NCBI RefSeq assembly: GCF_900143015.1
Contig: NZ_FSRT01000001.1
Span: 1,116,001-1,180,000 of the forward strand
Origin: Fibrobacter sp. UWB11
GTDB lineage: Bacteria > Fibrobacterota > Fibrobacteria > Fibrobacterales > Fibrobacteraceae
Length of the DNA: 64,000 bases
Reading direction: 5' to 3'
Position 1 is the stretch's first letter, and each line of letters opens with the position of its first letter. This document shows positions 1 to 9,266 of this stretch, one piece after another. The notes beneath the pieces are model-generated. The model was not told the DNA's origin. It did no database searches and was given only the letters and a program-made list of their open reading frames with translations. A program made the position numbers and the translations under genes.

Positions 1-675
1 TTTAGTGCGACTCATTATTATGGTTGCAATCGAGATGATGATTGCGGTAAGGTGGATGCTTACACGAATCGGAAATCCGGGATGTATGTTCGAGTTATTG
101 GTGGGTATTTAGAATGCAATTTAGATACGACTCGTCTTGATTCAGTTATTTTGCAATTGGAAAAATTCAAGAGCGATTATCCAGAATCTGAATTTATTCC
201 TTGGATTCAAAAGTTATTGGAATGGCGGACTTCTCAGCGCAAATCTTTTGTGCATCGTTCGAACTATTATAATGAGCGGTTATATACCGGTGGTATTGGC
301 ATTGAAGCATGGGGTTCTATTCGTTCGATGTTGGTTGGTGTGCCGATTCAATTTGGGCGCGTTGCCTTTGATTTTCTACTTGGCGGGATTGATCATTATG
401 GAGGAACTTTTTTAGCGACTGTTGGGGTGGATGTTTTTGAAACCAAACGGTTTAAGGTGGTTCCTTTTGTGGGTGGGAAAAATCCCTTTGTTGCCGGGGT
501 CCAGTTTGAATATCGTCCGTGGATATTCCCCTGTAGCGCAAATGGGATTGGAGAATACATCTCCTTTAAATTCAGGTACATGGCTATGTATGGAAAAGTA
601 AAAACGGAAGATGGAGCAAAGAAGAAAGAATTCCATAATGGCTTTTTTCTTGGCGTGGGCATGCATGTTTGGTAG
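1..675 (+). CDS. Exported barrel-like protein, C-terminal part (5' end outside window)
   Basis: The reading frame is open from base 1 to the TAG at 675, so the gene starts to the left of the window; the GTG at 52 is probably only an internal codon. About 224 residues are visible. The protein is a clear paralogue of the complete one at 6540-7742: both have a 'YPESEF.PWI' segment, a 'YTGGIG' segment, a 'GVDVFE..FK.V.FVGG.NP' block and a 'Q.EFRPW' block, and both end in 'LGVG.H.W'. Alternating hydrophobic residues, glycine-rich turns and a terminal aromatic residue suggest a beta-barrel or beta-sandwich ending in an outer-membrane signal strand. Function unknown. The family is probably lineage-specific. 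Confidence 0.7.
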   Translation, partial: FSATHYYGCNRDDDCGKVDAYTNRKSGMYVRVIGGYLECNLDTTRLDSVILQLEKFKSDYPESEFIPWIQKLLEWRTSQRKSFVHRSNYYNERLYTGGIGIEAWGSIRSMLVGVPIQFGRVAFDFLLGGIDHYGGTFLATVGVDVFETKRFKVVPFVGGKNPFVAGVQFEYRPWIFPCSANGIGEYISFKFRYMAMYGKVKTEDGAKKKEFHNGFFLGVGMHVW

Positions 676-734
676 CTCGTTGCAAATCAGTTTTTCTACA
701 TTTGGCGTTGTAAAACTTAAAAAAGGATAGAATC

Positions 735-2177
735 ATGCGTGATCAATTCGAAAGCCCGCTTATCAAGCGTTATGCTAGCAAGGAAATGAGTTTCATCTTC
801 AGCCCGCAGTACAAGTTCCAGACTTGGCGCAAGCTGTGGATTTACCTCGCCGAATCCGAAATGGAACTCGGCCTCCCGATTACGCAGGAGCAGGTGGACG
901 AACTGAAGGCCCACGAAAAGGACATCAACTTTGAAGTCGCCGAAGAAGAAGAAAAGCGCCGCCGCCACGACGTGATGAGCCACGTCTATGCTTACGGCGT
1001 GCAGTGCCCGAAGGCTAAGGGCATTATCCACCTCGGTGCAACGTCTGCATTCGTGGGGGACAACACCGACCTTATCCAGATGCAGCAGGCCATGATTCTC
1101 GTGCGCAAGCGTCTTTGCCGCGTGATGGACAAGCTTTCCAAGTTTGCTATGGAATACAAGGACATGGCTCAGCTCGGTGCAACACACTTCCAGGCTGCCC
1201 AGCTCACGACCGTCGGTAAGCGCGCTTGCCTCTGGCTCCAGGACATGCTCATCGACCTCGAAGAATTGAACTTCCTCATTGAAGTGCTTCCGTTCCGCGG
1301 CGTGAAGGGTACGACCGGTACGCAGGCTAGCTTCATGGACCTGTTCAACGGCGACGAAGAAAAGATTATGGAACTCGACCGCCGCGTGACCGCCAAGGCT
1401 GGCTTCAAGCGCGTGCTCACCATCACCGGTCAGACTTACACTCGTAAGTGGGACAACCGCGTGAACCAGGTGCTCAGCTCCATCGCTCAGAGTTTGCACA
1501 AGTTCGCTACCGACATGCGCCTTATGCAGGGCGTGAAGGAAGTCGAAGAACCGTTCGAAAAGACTCAGATTGGTTCCTCTGCCATGGCTTACAAGCGTAA
1601 CCCGATGCGCAGCGAACGCATTTGCTCCCTCGCTCGTTTTGTGATGGCTCAGGTCAACAGCACCGCCTTCACGCAGGCAACGCAGTGGTTCGAACGTACG
1701 CTCGATGACAGTGCAAACAAGCGCTTGGCAATTCCTGAAGCATTCCTTGCCATGGATGCCATGCTCATCATCGCCGAAAACGTCACGAACGGTCTCGTCG
1801 TTTATCCGAAGGTTATCGAAAAGCGCATCATGGCAGAACTTCCGTTCATGGCTACCGAAAACATCATCATGGAAGGCGTGAAGAATGGTGGCGACCGTCA
1901 GGAACTCCACGAAGAAATCCGTGTGATGTCCATGGAAGCAGGCAAGGTCGTGAAGGAACAGGGCAAGGATAATGATTTGCTCGAACGCGTTCTCAAGAAC
2001 GAAAAGTTCCAGAAGCTCGGCATCACCGAAGAAAAGCTCAAGGAAATTCTCGACCTCCGCAAGTTTGTGGGTCGCGCTCCTGGTCAGGTTGTGAAGTTCG
2101 TGACCGAAGAAGTCCGCCCGGCTATCGAAGCAATCCCAGCATGGGATTCCATTGATGCTGGCGAATTGAAAGTTTAA
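735..2177 (+). CDS. purB: Adenylosuccinate lyase (long, eukaryote-like form)
   Basis: Catalyses two purine steps: SAICAR to AICAR plus fumarate, and adenylosuccinate to AMP plus fumarate; cytosolic. It is 480 residues, longer than the usual 430-456 residue bacterial enzymes. The fumarase-superfamily signature '[12 protein letters not shown]' lies near residues 281-292 and supplies the flexible catalytic loop; the histidine of '[12 protein letters not shown]' lies near residue 150. The start has an AAAAGGAT ribosome-binding sequence about 7 bases upstream. The N-terminal block '[14 protein letters not shown]' and the '[12 protein letters not shown]' block resemble the animal-type enzyme from memory more than the Bacillus type. 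A terminator follows at 2356-2389. It is monocistronic as far as visible. Confidence 0.97.
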   Translation: MRDQFESPLIKRYASKEMSFIFSPQYKFQTWRKLWIYLAESEMELGLPITQEQVDELKAHEKDINFEVAEEEEKRRRHDVMSHVYAYGVQCPKAKGIIHLGATSAFVGDNTDLIQMQQAMILVRKRLCRVMDKLSKFAMEYKDMAQLGATHFQAAQLTTVGKRACLWLQDMLIDLEELNFLIEVLPFRGVKGTTGTQASFMDLFNGDEEKIMELDRRVTAKAGFKRVLTITGQTYTRKWDNRVNQVLSSIAQSLHKFATDMRLMQGVKEVEEPFEKTQIGSSAMAYKRNPMRSERICSLARFVMAQVNSTAFTQATQWFERTLDDSANKRLAIPEAFLAMDAMLIIAENVTNGLVVYPKVIEKRIMAELPFMATENIIMEGVKNGGDRQELHEEIRVMSMEAGKVVKEQGKDNDLLERVLKNEKFQKLGITEEKLKEILDLRKFVGRAPGQVVKFVTEEVRPAIEAIPAWDSIDAGELKV

Positions 2178-2336
2178 CTTGTCATGCCCTGCTCCGACAG
2201 GGCATCTCCTTCTCGGAATGAAATTGGTGATTCCCGCTCAAGGCGGGAATGACAACGGAGCCGAGCGATGCAGAAACATGCTTGCATGTTTCTATATCCG
2301 AGGCGAACAAATCACCCCCGTTAGGGGAATGACATT
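2178..2336. repeat. Composite of intergenic palindromic repeats
   Basis: Right after the purB stop are nested inverted repeats: TGCCCTG/CAGGGCA, then ATTCCCGC/GCGGGAAT ending in ATGAC, then CCCC-gtta-GGGG followed by ATGAC. The outer GTCAT/ATGAC pattern recurs at many other intergenic places in the window. A 75-residue open frame across this block is a by-product of the repeats and is not called. Confidence 0.7.
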
Positions 2337-2355
2337 AAATTGGCGCGAATATATT

Positions 2356-2389
2356 GCAAAAAACGAGTCCTTGCGGGCTCGTTTTTTTT
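2356..2389 (+). terminator. Rho-independent terminator of purB
   Basis: Stem ACGAGTCC / GGGCTCGT (one G-T pair) with a TTGC loop, preceded by an A tract and followed by eight T residues. Confidence 0.85.
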
Positions 2390-2411
2390 GCACTGTAGGT
2401 AGATAAGTAGT

Positions 2412-2471
2412 TTACGGTTTGAATGGCGGAATGTAATCATCGCCTTCGTTGCTGCGACTATTTGTCTCCAT
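2412..2471 (-). CDS. Candidate 19-residue short ORF with strong ribosome-binding site
   Basis: On the minus strand an ATG (2469-2471) is preceded by AAAAGGAGGGTAT, a near-perfect Shine-Dalgarno at good distance, and opens a 19-codon frame (METNSRSNEGDDYIPPFKP) ending in TAA at 2412-2414. A TATAAT hexamer lies upstream on the same strand (about 2534-2539), inside a tandem pair of CRP-like palindromes. No hydrophobic segment and no recognised family. It could be a real small protein, a regulatory leader or chance. Not supported by homology. Confidence 0.35.
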   Translation of the reverse strand: METNSRSNEGDDYIPPFKP

Positions 2472-2528
2472 ATACCCTCCTTTTTCCTTTTGTTGCTTCA
2501 AATATATTTAGTATGGCGATATTTTCTG

Positions 2529-2561
2529 TGTGAATTATATCACGGTGTGATTTTGTTCACG
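2529..2561. promoter_or_regulatory. Two tandem CRP-like operators (TGTGA-N6-TCACG)
   Basis: Two palindromes with identical half-sites lie end to end: TGTGA-ATTATA-TCACG at 2529-2544 and TGTGA-TTTTGT-TCACG at 2546-2561, centre-to-centre 17 bp. The spacing and half-sites match the CRP/FNR-superfamily consensus TGTGA-N6-TCACA. The left site overlaps a minus-strand TATAAT. The sites are about 80 bp upstream of the kinase start at 2643 and also upstream of the minus-strand short ORF, so either could be regulated. Confidence 0.6.
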
Positions 2562-2642
2562 TTAAAAGCCTTTTGAGAAATATGGGATAAATAGGCTAAG
2601 GTACGTTTTTTTTGTTCTTTTTTTTCCCTAAAAGGTTATTTT

Positions 2643-3503
2643 ATGCTTATGGAGAAAATTGACTTATCACAATGGACGATGTTCAGCAATCGTCACAATT
2701 CCGAGAACTACAACAGTCCGGATGGCAAATGGATGCTGAAATTGGGTTTTCCGGGTTTTTGCTCGACGAAGGAGGAATTGCTTCGCGAGCAGGATATTTG
2801 CCGGAAAGTGGTTTCACTTGGAATCCCGACGCCGCATGTGGGCGATATTGTCGAACAGGACGGTCGTTTGGGGCTGATTTACGAACGCATCGTGGGGAAG
2901 CGTTCGATTTCGAAATGCGTGGGCGAAAATCCAGAACATCTTGAGGAATACATCAAGGTTTTTGCAGAGCATTGCAAAAAGTTGCATTCTACGTCGTGCA
3001 TTCCTGGCACGTTCCAAGATGCGGAGGAAAAGTATTCGCGATTGCTCGAACAATCCAAGATGTTCCCTGAGAACGTCAAGGAATTTGCGCGTAAACTCAT
3101 CAAGGAAACGCCAAAGGTTTCTCGTTGCGTCCATGGCGATATGCAGACGGGCAACTTAATAGTCAATGACAATGGTGCGTACTTTATCGATTTGGGTGAA
3201 TTTGCTTGCGGCAACCCGCTTTATGATTTGGGGTGCTATTATTATTTCTGCCATTATTTGCCGGATGATTTTCTTTTGGCGACGCATTACATGAATGCTG
3301 AATCTATGCGCAAGTGCTGGGATGTATTTGCAAAGCATTACTTTGGTGCAGATACTCCGGAGAAATTGGCGGCGGTGGATACTCGCGTCAAGCCGTATGT
3401 ATTGTTCCCGATTCTCGATTTTGAGCATTTGATGGCCGAAGATGCAAATTTAAAATACCTGGAAATGAATTTCCAGGTAGCTAAAAAAGACTTGGGATTG
3501 TAA
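2643..3503 (+). CDS. Aminoglycoside-phosphotransferase-fold kinase, Fibrobacter paralogous family
   Basis: 286 residues, cytosolic, with a protein-kinase-like APH fold. The phosphate-transfer loop is visible as 'HGDMQTGNLIV' near residues 165-175 (catalytic Asp and metal-binding Asn), followed by 'FIDLGEFACGNPLYDLG' carrying the metal-binding Asp. It resembles the APH-like paralogous family described from F. succinogenes (TIGR02172). The substrate is unknown; APH-like kinases phosphorylate sugars, choline, amino acids or antibiotics, and nothing here says which. The ATG at 2643 has an AAAAGG sequence about 8 bases upstream. The gene ends 7 bases before the stop of the convergent GCS2-like gene. 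The tandem CRP-like sites at 2529-2561 may regulate it. Confidence 0.85.
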   Translation: MLMEKIDLSQWTMFSNRHNSENYNSPDGKWMLKLGFPGFCSTKEELLREQDICRKVVSLGIPTPHVGDIVEQDGRLGLIYERIVGKRSISKCVGENPEHLEEYIKVFAEHCKKLHSTSCIPGTFQDAEEKYSRLLEQSKMFPENVKEFARKLIKETPKVSRCVHGDMQTGNLIVNDNGAYFIDLGEFACGNPLYDLGCYYYFCHYLPDDFLLATHYMNAESMRKCWDVFAKHYFGADTPEKLAAVDTRVKPYVLFPILDFEHLMAEDANLKYLEMNFQVAKKDLGL

Positions 3504-3509
3504 GCGATT

Positions 3510-4814
3510 TTACTCGTTAATTCCATAGAGCCGGTTGTGTGCAAGGCAATCGGCTAATTTTTTGTATTCCGTGACAAATGCTTCGTGGGCGGGGGAGTCG
3601 CCGAGCGCTTTGTAGAGGGCGCTGGAGAGCGTTCCGCGTTCGAGCATTTTTTCCATGAAACTCTGCGAGACTTCGGTGAGATTGTTTTTCACGACGCTGT
3701 AGATGTGCTTCCAAATATCGCCGGCGGTAACCGGGGTGGATGCGGGGGTGGTCGCGAAATCCATGCCAAATACGGAGAGGTATTCTTGCCAATCGATTTG
3801 GGCGTTTTCTGCGTCCTTCGTGGTTTTGGTGAGGAGTTCTGCAAGGCGTGTCGTGTCGAAGTTGCGCAAGAAATCGCGGTATTCCTTGAGCGTGTGCGGC
3901 ACGGAATTTGCGGCGGATGCGTTTTCGCGAGATGCCGCGAATTTGCCGTTCACAATGGCCTTGAGTGTTGCGATTTCAAGTTCAACGATGGCGATGTCGG
4001 CATTCGGGCATTCTTGAATATCGACGAGGCGTATTTCAATGGCTCCACGATCAAAGCGGGCGATAGCACCACGGCTGTTCAAGAAGAAATGATTCAGCAA
4101 GTGTTCGGTATCGTACGGGGCGATAGCTTTCTTTACCTTGTCGAAAATCTGCTTATTGTATTCATCGTAGCTGTAAGCTTGTTCCGGGATGACTTGGCCC
4201 GTGATTTCAGGAACTTTGTCCTGATTGTGGCGATAAACTTCGATGCGGGCATCGCGATAGCCAGTGTATTTGCCGTCGAGATACGGGCTGCTGGCGGCAA
4301 TGGCGGGGATTAGCGGCAACAGCAAGCGAATCGCTGCGTGAAGCTCGCCAAATTCTTCGTCGCCATCAAAAGAAAGGTTCAGGTGTGTGCTTTGCAAGTT
4401 TGCCCAGCCGTGACCTTTGCAGTTGAAAATGCGGTCGTAAGTCTGGTAAATGTCGAGACAATCGTACGGCCAAAGCTGCATTTCAGCCGGGTCCATGAAC
4501 GGATGGCAGGCGCTTGGCAAAAGCATCGCGTTGATTTTTTCGAGCTTCTTGTTTGCACGGCGAATCTCATGAAAGAATCGCTTGCCAAGTCCGTCAAATG
4601 TGGACTTGGGATGAGCGCACTTGAATTCTAGCACATGGCTTACAAGTTCGTTGGAAAGTCCGATGTCATCGTATTCAATGTCCGAAAGCTGATTGCCGTC
4701 TTTATCTTTTCCGAGCGGGACATCGGCGCGAGGCAGCACATTGAGCGTGTCGCGATCGACAATCATGAATTCCATTTCGACGCCGAAGCGTTCCCAAAGT
4801 TTGTAATTGCTCAT
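3510..4814 (-). CDS. Glutamate-cysteine ligase-like (GCS2 family) amidoligase
   Basis: 434 residues with the glutamine-synthetase-like GCS2 fold: N-terminal 'FGVEMEFMIVD' (metal-binding Glu), 'STHLNLSF' and 'GAIEIRLVDIQECPNADIA'. Enzymes of this family join an amino group to the gamma-carboxylate of glutamate using ATP. The gene lies 9 bases downstream of a RimK-type ATP-grasp gene and is probably translated from the same mRNA. That pairing is typical of small-peptide or peptide-modification systems rather than classical glutathione synthesis, since no gshB-type gene is visible. True glutathione or gamma-glutamylcysteine formation remains possible. Related C39-like and N-formylglutamate-amidohydrolase-like genes sit at 37.3-38.7 kb. 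Confidence 0.8.
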   Translation of the reverse strand: MSNYKLWERFGVEMEFMIVDRDTLNVLPRADVPLGKDKDGNQLSDIEYDDIGLSNELVSHVLEFKCAHPKSTFDGLGKRFFHEIRRANKKLEKINAMLLPSACHPFMDPAEMQLWPYDCLDIYQTYDRIFNCKGHGWANLQSTHLNLSFDGDEEFGELHAAIRLLLPLIPAIAASSPYLDGKYTGYRDARIEVYRHNQDKVPEITGQVIPEQAYSYDEYNKQIFDKVKKAIAPYDTEHLLNHFFLNSRGAIARFDRGAIEIRLVDIQECPNADIAIVELEIATLKAIVNGKFAASRENASAANSVPHTLKEYRDFLRNFDTTRLAELLTKTTKDAENAQIDWQEYLSVFGMDFATTPASTPVTAGDIWKHIYSVVKNNLTEVSQSFMEKMLERGTLSSALYKALGDSPAHEAFVTEYKKLADCLAHNRLYGINE

Positions 4815-4823
4815 GATTGCCCC

Positions 4824-6326
4824 CTATAAAAACATATCCCTTTCGTGTTGGAGTACTTTCTGTTGTGCTGCATTTTGGCGGTCTTCGATGCGGTGGCGCA
4901 GGCTCCTCATGATGGCGAGATAAATTTTCTTTTTGCCAACTTGGTCTTCGATACCGTGGTCGATACTCGGGTTGTCATTCACTTCGATTACGACCGGGTG
5001 GCCGTTGATTTCCTTGAGGTCCACGCCGTAAAGCCCGTTACCGATAAGGCTTGCTACGCGGAGGGCCGTTTTCACGATGCCGTGCGGGACGCTTTCAATC
5101 GGGAGGCAATCCCATTTGCCACAAACAGCGTTTTTGTCCTTGCTATCCCAGTTATAAATCTGCCAGTGGTCCTTTGCCATGTAGTATTTACAGGCAAAGA
5201 GCGGCTTTCCGTCGAGAATGCCGATTCTCCAGTCAAATTCTGTGGGTGTAAATTCCTGTGCGATGAGCAAGTCGCTGTGCTCGAACATCGTGTCGAGAAT
5301 TTTTTCAAGTTCTTCCTTGTTGTTCGCCTTCTTGACGCCCATGCTGAAGCTGGAATCAGGCGTCTTGATGACCATCGGAAATCCGATTTCTTTGGCGAGC
5401 GTGTGGCGGTTTTCGCTGTGGGCAATAATCGTCTTCGGGGAGGGAATCTTGCCGACTGTCATCAGTTCTTGCAAATAAACTTTGTTGGAACAACGTAAAA
5501 TACTGTCGGGATCGTCGATGACGGCTATGCCTTCGCTTTGGGCGCGACGTGCAAATGCGTAAGTGTGGTGGTTGACGTTTGTCGTTTCGCGAATGAAGAT
5601 GGCATCAAATTCACCGACACGGTGGTAGTCCGTCTTGGTAATCATTTCCACGCGGAAACCCGTATCTTGCGCGGCTTCAATGAACAGCTGGATGGCTTCT
5701 TTGTTGCTCGGCGGTTCCACTTCTTCGGGATTCGTTAAAATGCCGAGATCATACACGTAGTCTTCCGTCTTGGGGGAGACATAGCGGTCTTTCTGGAAAT
5801 ATTCAATGGCAAACTGGTCCACCATTTCTTTGTGCGTTTCAGGAATTTCGTCAACGCTAATCGGGCGGATAGACTGGATGAACCATTTTTGCTTGAAGAC
5901 AAATTTTGCACGCAGGAGCGGAGCCTGGAAAACGCGGTAAAGTGCCTGCGAAAGTTCTAGGTATTGCGCACTGACGTTTTGCCCAAAGTAAATGGAAAGC
6001 ACGAATTCCGTGCCCGTCAGCTTGTGCAGGCTCTTCTGGATCAGTTCATCGATTTCATCGCTGATGATTTTCACGACTGCCGGGGCCTTGAAATCGCGGA
6101 TATTCTTGACGTTCGGGATGACCTTGTGACCGCGCGCTTCGGCAAGCAAGCTTACATAATAGCCCTTGCTCTGGTAGCTGTAGTCCTTGCACAAGTTGAA
6201 AACGCGAACGTTTTTTTGTGTTGTAAATTCTGGATTAGTAAGGTAGTCTTTTGCCGAGACAATTTCGGCTTCGGGAATGTGAAACTTCCAATTCTTTGGC
6301 GTGTTCACGACAATTATTTTTTTCAT
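4824..6326 (-). CDS. RimK-family ATP-grasp ligase with N-terminal RLAN-like domain
   Basis: About 500 residues. The N-terminal ~170 residues (starting KKIIVVNTPKNWKF) resemble the RimK-like ATP-grasp N-terminal domain; the ATP-grasp module follows from about residue 190, with 'GFPMVIKTPDSSFSMGV' (nucleotide-binding Lys and loop) and 'VIEVNDNPSIDHGIED' (metal-binding Glu/Asn). These enzymes make an amide bond between a carboxylate and an amine through an acyl-phosphate. I chose the ATG at 6326 because the homologous region begins there, but it lacks a clear Shine-Dalgarno; an in-frame TTG at 6377 has AGAGG just upstream and would add 17 residues. It is the first gene of a two-gene unit with the GCS2-like gene. 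Confidence 0.85.
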   Translation of the reverse strand: MKKIIVVNTPKNWKFHIPEAEIVSAKDYLTNPEFTTQKNVRVFNLCKDYSYQSKGYYVSLLAEARGHKVIPNVKNIRDFKAPAVVKIISDEIDELIQKSLHKLTGTEFVLSIYFGQNVSAQYLELSQALYRVFQAPLLRAKFVFKQKWFIQSIRPISVDEIPETHKEMVDQFAIEYFQKDRYVSPKTEDYVYDLGILTNPEEVEPPSNKEAIQLFIEAAQDTGFRVEMITKTDYHRVGEFDAIFIRETTNVNHHTYAFARRAQSEGIAVIDDPDSILRCSNKVYLQELMTVGKIPSPKTIIAHSENRHTLAKEIGFPMVIKTPDSSFSMGVKKANNKEELEKILDTMFEHSDLLIAQEFTPTEFDWRIGILDGKPLFACKYYMAKDHWQIYNWDSKDKNAVCGKWDCLPIESVPHGIVKTALRVASLIGNGLYGVDLKEINGHPVVIEVNDNPSIDHGIEDQVGKKKIYLAIMRSLRHRIEDRQNAAQQKVLQHERDMFL

Positions 6327-6539
6327 AATGTTTGCACGTGTGGCGTCTTCATGGTGAAGTTGCGTCGTGCGTGCCAAAAACCTCTTTGCTTTTTGACGAT
6401 ATAAAGATAGCTCAATATTTCAAGAATTGTAAAGTGAGGCGGGGAAAAGGTTAAAATAAAACATCTAAAAAGAGGGTGTTACGGCCGTTAAGTCCCTAAA
6501 AACGCTGTTTTTTACGAAAAAAAATGTATCTTATTTTAT

Positions 6540-7742
6540 ATGCGTATGCGAAATTGTCTTTTATTTGTTTTGCTGTTGAATGTTGTTGTTTTTGCAAATG
6601 ACTGTAACATTCGTCTGTTACCCGCTTTTACCGATTCTCCTGAAAAACAGACTTTGGCAAATGTTAGAGATTCTTTATTGTCGTCCTTGCAGGCTCAGGA
6701 TTCGAGTGAAGTTTTCCGATATGTTTCTGTACTGAAAAATTCTGGTTATGGCGAACGTGCTTTGGACAATTATGAACTGTTGCAGATTTATCTTATGATG
6801 AATCAGTATGATTCTGCTTTAGTCACGCTAGTAAGGGAACATTTCCGTTATATTAATGAAAGTTATGACAATGAATCCGGTGTCTGTAGTAATAGGGCCC
6901 CATATTCTGCTTTTGATGATGAATTGATTGCTTATGCTAATAGAACAATACATTTGACAACAGAAGCAGACTTTCAAAAACAGCTAGACCGAATATCAGA
7001 TGGAGCGACTACGCAAGAATATAAGGATTTTACCAATTTATTGAAGATCATCCTGAAAAATACAAGATTCAACCATATTTCTAAACGTAGTGATTATTAC
7101 GCAGGTCGTCCGCCTAATAGAGATTCTTTTCAACAAGCACGTTTTGATGGTGGGAGTTATACCAAAGAAGATTTTAATGATTCTCATGTTTTTGATTCAT
7201 TGATAGAGAAACTGATTGCATTTAAAAATAAATATCCTGAATCAGAATTTAATCCTTGGATTATGAAGCAAGTGGAGCTAAAAAAAGATGACCGTGAAAG
7301 TGATTTGAAAAAGCGGCATTATTATTATGAATTTTTCTATACAGGTGGCATTGGTGGAGAGTTTTTTATTAGTCCGTTAAATGGTAGTTATGAATGGAAT
7401 GTTGTTCTTCAAATTAAGCGTTTTATTTTAACGGCTAATTATGGGCGGGATGATGATTTTATATATGATGGTTGGAATTTCTTGCTAGGTGTCGATGTCT
7501 TTGAAAATAGGTTTTTCAAGATAGTTTCGTTTGTTGGGGGATCAAATCCTTTGATGGCTGGCATGCAATTTGAATTTAGACCGTGGATTTCTGAATTGGG
7601 GCGTGAAGTTCCAATTGGGAGCTATTTATCTATCAAAGCAAAGTATGTGTTTAAATATGGCGAAAAAGATAGAAAAGCTGACGATAATGAAAAACATTCT
7701 AAGCATAAGTTCTATCTCGGTGTAGGCTTCCACATTTGGTAG
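6540..7742 (+). CDS. Exported barrel-like protein, full-length paralogue of the gene at 1-675
   Basis: 400 residues starting with a signal peptide (MRMRNCLLFVLLLNVVVFA, cleavage likely before NDCN). The first half is a helical, Tyr/Asp-rich region with repeated 'Y..L..Y..MNQYDSAL' texture, possibly TPR-like; the second half from about residue 260 is beta-rich and matches the truncated gene at the left edge. It ends 'FYLGVGFHIW', a C-terminal aromatic strand as in outer-membrane barrels. The ATG at 6540 has no good Shine-Dalgarno; a second ATG two codons later is equally possible. Codon use is more AT-rich than the housekeeping neighbours. Function unknown. Confidence 0.75.
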   Translation: MRMRNCLLFVLLLNVVVFANDCNIRLLPAFTDSPEKQTLANVRDSLLSSLQAQDSSEVFRYVSVLKNSGYGERALDNYELLQIYLMMNQYDSALVTLVREHFRYINESYDNESGVCSNRAPYSAFDDELIAYANRTIHLTTEADFQKQLDRISDGATTQEYKDFTNLLKIILKNTRFNHISKRSDYYAGRPPNRDSFQQARFDGGSYTKEDFNDSHVFDSLIEKLIAFKNKYPESEFNPWIMKQVELKKDDRESDLKKRHYYYEFFYTGGIGGEFFISPLNGSYEWNVVLQIKRFILTANYGRDDDFIYDGWNFLLGVDVFENRFFKIVSFVGGSNPLMAGMQFEFRPWISELGREVPIGSYLSIKAKYVFKYGEKDRKADDNEKHSKHKFYLGVGFHIW

Positions 7743-7745
7743 CGT

Positions 7746-9179
7746 TTATTCGAATTTCGTTGTTATATCCAGCGTGTCGCCGCGACCATATTGGTCTTTA
7801 TAAACAAGTTTCCATGTAATGGTTGAGTCCTTGTAAGAATGAAGCGATTTATTGAAAAGCTGATAGTTGTAAACACGGGCTTTTTCGGGCAATTCTTCGA
7901 AAATGACGTTACGGTATTGTTTGTAGGGAACGGGACGATTAGACACACTCCGATATTCAAGGGCGCACATTTTTTTCTTTTTAGAAATATCTTTAACGAC
8001 TGCTTTCGGAAAGTCTCTTCGCCATTCGAAATCTTTAGGTAGCCCGATGGGTTCTATACTGTAATTGGATTTGAATGTCAGCAATGCAGAACAGGATGTG
8101 CTTGGCAAAATAGAAAAGAGTTTTACTACAGAGTCGCGATTGAATTCGGGAATGTTTGCTACAGGAATGTAATTTGTGATAGCATTTTTTCCAAAGTTCA
8201 GATCTTTATAAGTTGCTTTCGATGAATTCTCTTTGTGATAAGGATTATTGCATTGTTCGCCCTTGGGTGCTGATAATCTACGAACGCATGAAAAACGATC
8301 ACCGAAAATTTTACAATCAGAAGGATGCCAAATTGTAGTGTCTCCTCTAAAATCAAGAATGCGATAAAATAGGGAAGCTTTTGTTGAAAATCGTTCAATT
8401 GCGGAATCGTAACACTTTGTGGGAGTGTAGTTTTGGCTTACTTCGAATTTTGTCGTGATATTTAGCGTGTCGCCGCGACCGTACTGGTCTTTATAGACAA
8501 GTTTCCATAAAAAAGTTGTGTCTCTATATAGGATTGATGTATTAATTAGTTGGTATTCGTAATTTTTTTCTTGTTCGGGTAAAAAATGTCTGGATTTTAT
8601 GTATCGTAATAGTGGTGGGTGTATAGAGGGAGATCTTAATGAATGACTTTCACAAACATTTTGTCCCGTAGTGTCTTTGCTAATAGACATCCATTTTTTA
8701 CGATCGTCTTCATCCCATTTAAAATAATCAGGAAGTCCAATAGCCTCAATTTTATAATTTGAATGGAATGTTAAAAGCTTGGAACAGGGGCTTCCTGATA
8801 TATAAGAAAAAAAATGTGCGACATTGTTTCGGTCGAATGCAGGAATGTCGGCTATTGGAATGTAATTGACGATGGCGTTTTTACCGAAATTTAAATTTTT
8901 GTAAATGACTTTTTGTTTTTTTTGAAGCGCTGTATCTGATTTTTGCTTTTGGGTTCTATGCCTTTTTTCTATATCAGGAAAATTATATATGATCTCTTTA
9001 CTGCACGAAAACGAAGAATCGCGAATGGTGCAGTCGGCAGGATCCCAGACTGTTGTATCTCCGTTTAACTCCAAAATTTGGTACATGATCTGGGTTTTCT
9101 CGCACTCGTTTTTAAAAACGAAGAACAACAATATGGCTAAACAAATCAGTCCGAAAATGACAATAAACTTCTTTTTCAT
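7746..9179 (-). CDS. Membrane-anchored protein with two tandem ~210-residue repeats
   Basis: About 477 residues. An N-terminal hydrophobic helix (residues 4-22, after MKKKF) anchors or exports it. Residues ~33-245 and ~268-477 are two copies of one domain: both contain 'ILE/D..GDTT.W.P.DC.I', 'Y..LNFGKNAI.NYIP.A.IP.F.R', 'C..LLTF.SNY.IE.IGLP' and 'WKLVYKDQYGRGDTL.ITTKFE'. Each repeat has conserved Cys pairs that could form disulfides outside the cytoplasm. The DNA copies also remain similar, so the duplication may be fairly recent. I chose ATG 9179 over the TTG at 9191. The gene ends 3 bases after the stop of the convergent gene at 6540-7742. No known family recognised. Confidence 0.7.
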   Translation of the reverse strand: MKKKFIVIFGLICLAILLFFVFKNECEKTQIMYQILELNGDTTVWDPADCTIRDSSFSCSKEIIYNFPDIEKRHRTQKQKSDTALQKKQKVIYKNLNFGKNAIVNYIPIADIPAFDRNNVAHFFSYISGSPCSKLLTFHSNYKIEAIGLPDYFKWDEDDRKKWMSISKDTTGQNVCESHSLRSPSIHPPLLRYIKSRHFLPEQEKNYEYQLINTSILYRDTTFLWKLVYKDQYGRGDTLNITTKFEVSQNYTPTKCYDSAIERFSTKASLFYRILDFRGDTTIWHPSDCKIFGDRFSCVRRLSAPKGEQCNNPYHKENSSKATYKDLNFGKNAITNYIPVANIPEFNRDSVVKLFSILPSTSCSALLTFKSNYSIEPIGLPKDFEWRRDFPKAVVKDISKKKKMCALEYRSVSNRPVPYKQYRNVIFEELPEKARVYNYQLFNKSLHSYKDSTITWKLVYKDQYGRGDTLDITTKFE

Positions 9180-9266
9180 TCCAAAACCCAATCGTTAATA
9201 ATCACAACCGCAAAATACAAAAAATGGAGTAATGGGGCGGATAAATTTTTTTCTACATTTCCCTCT

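Noticed and set aside
2179-2406. A 75-codon frame after purB
   Set aside because: It consists of palindromic repeats and runs through the purB terminator.
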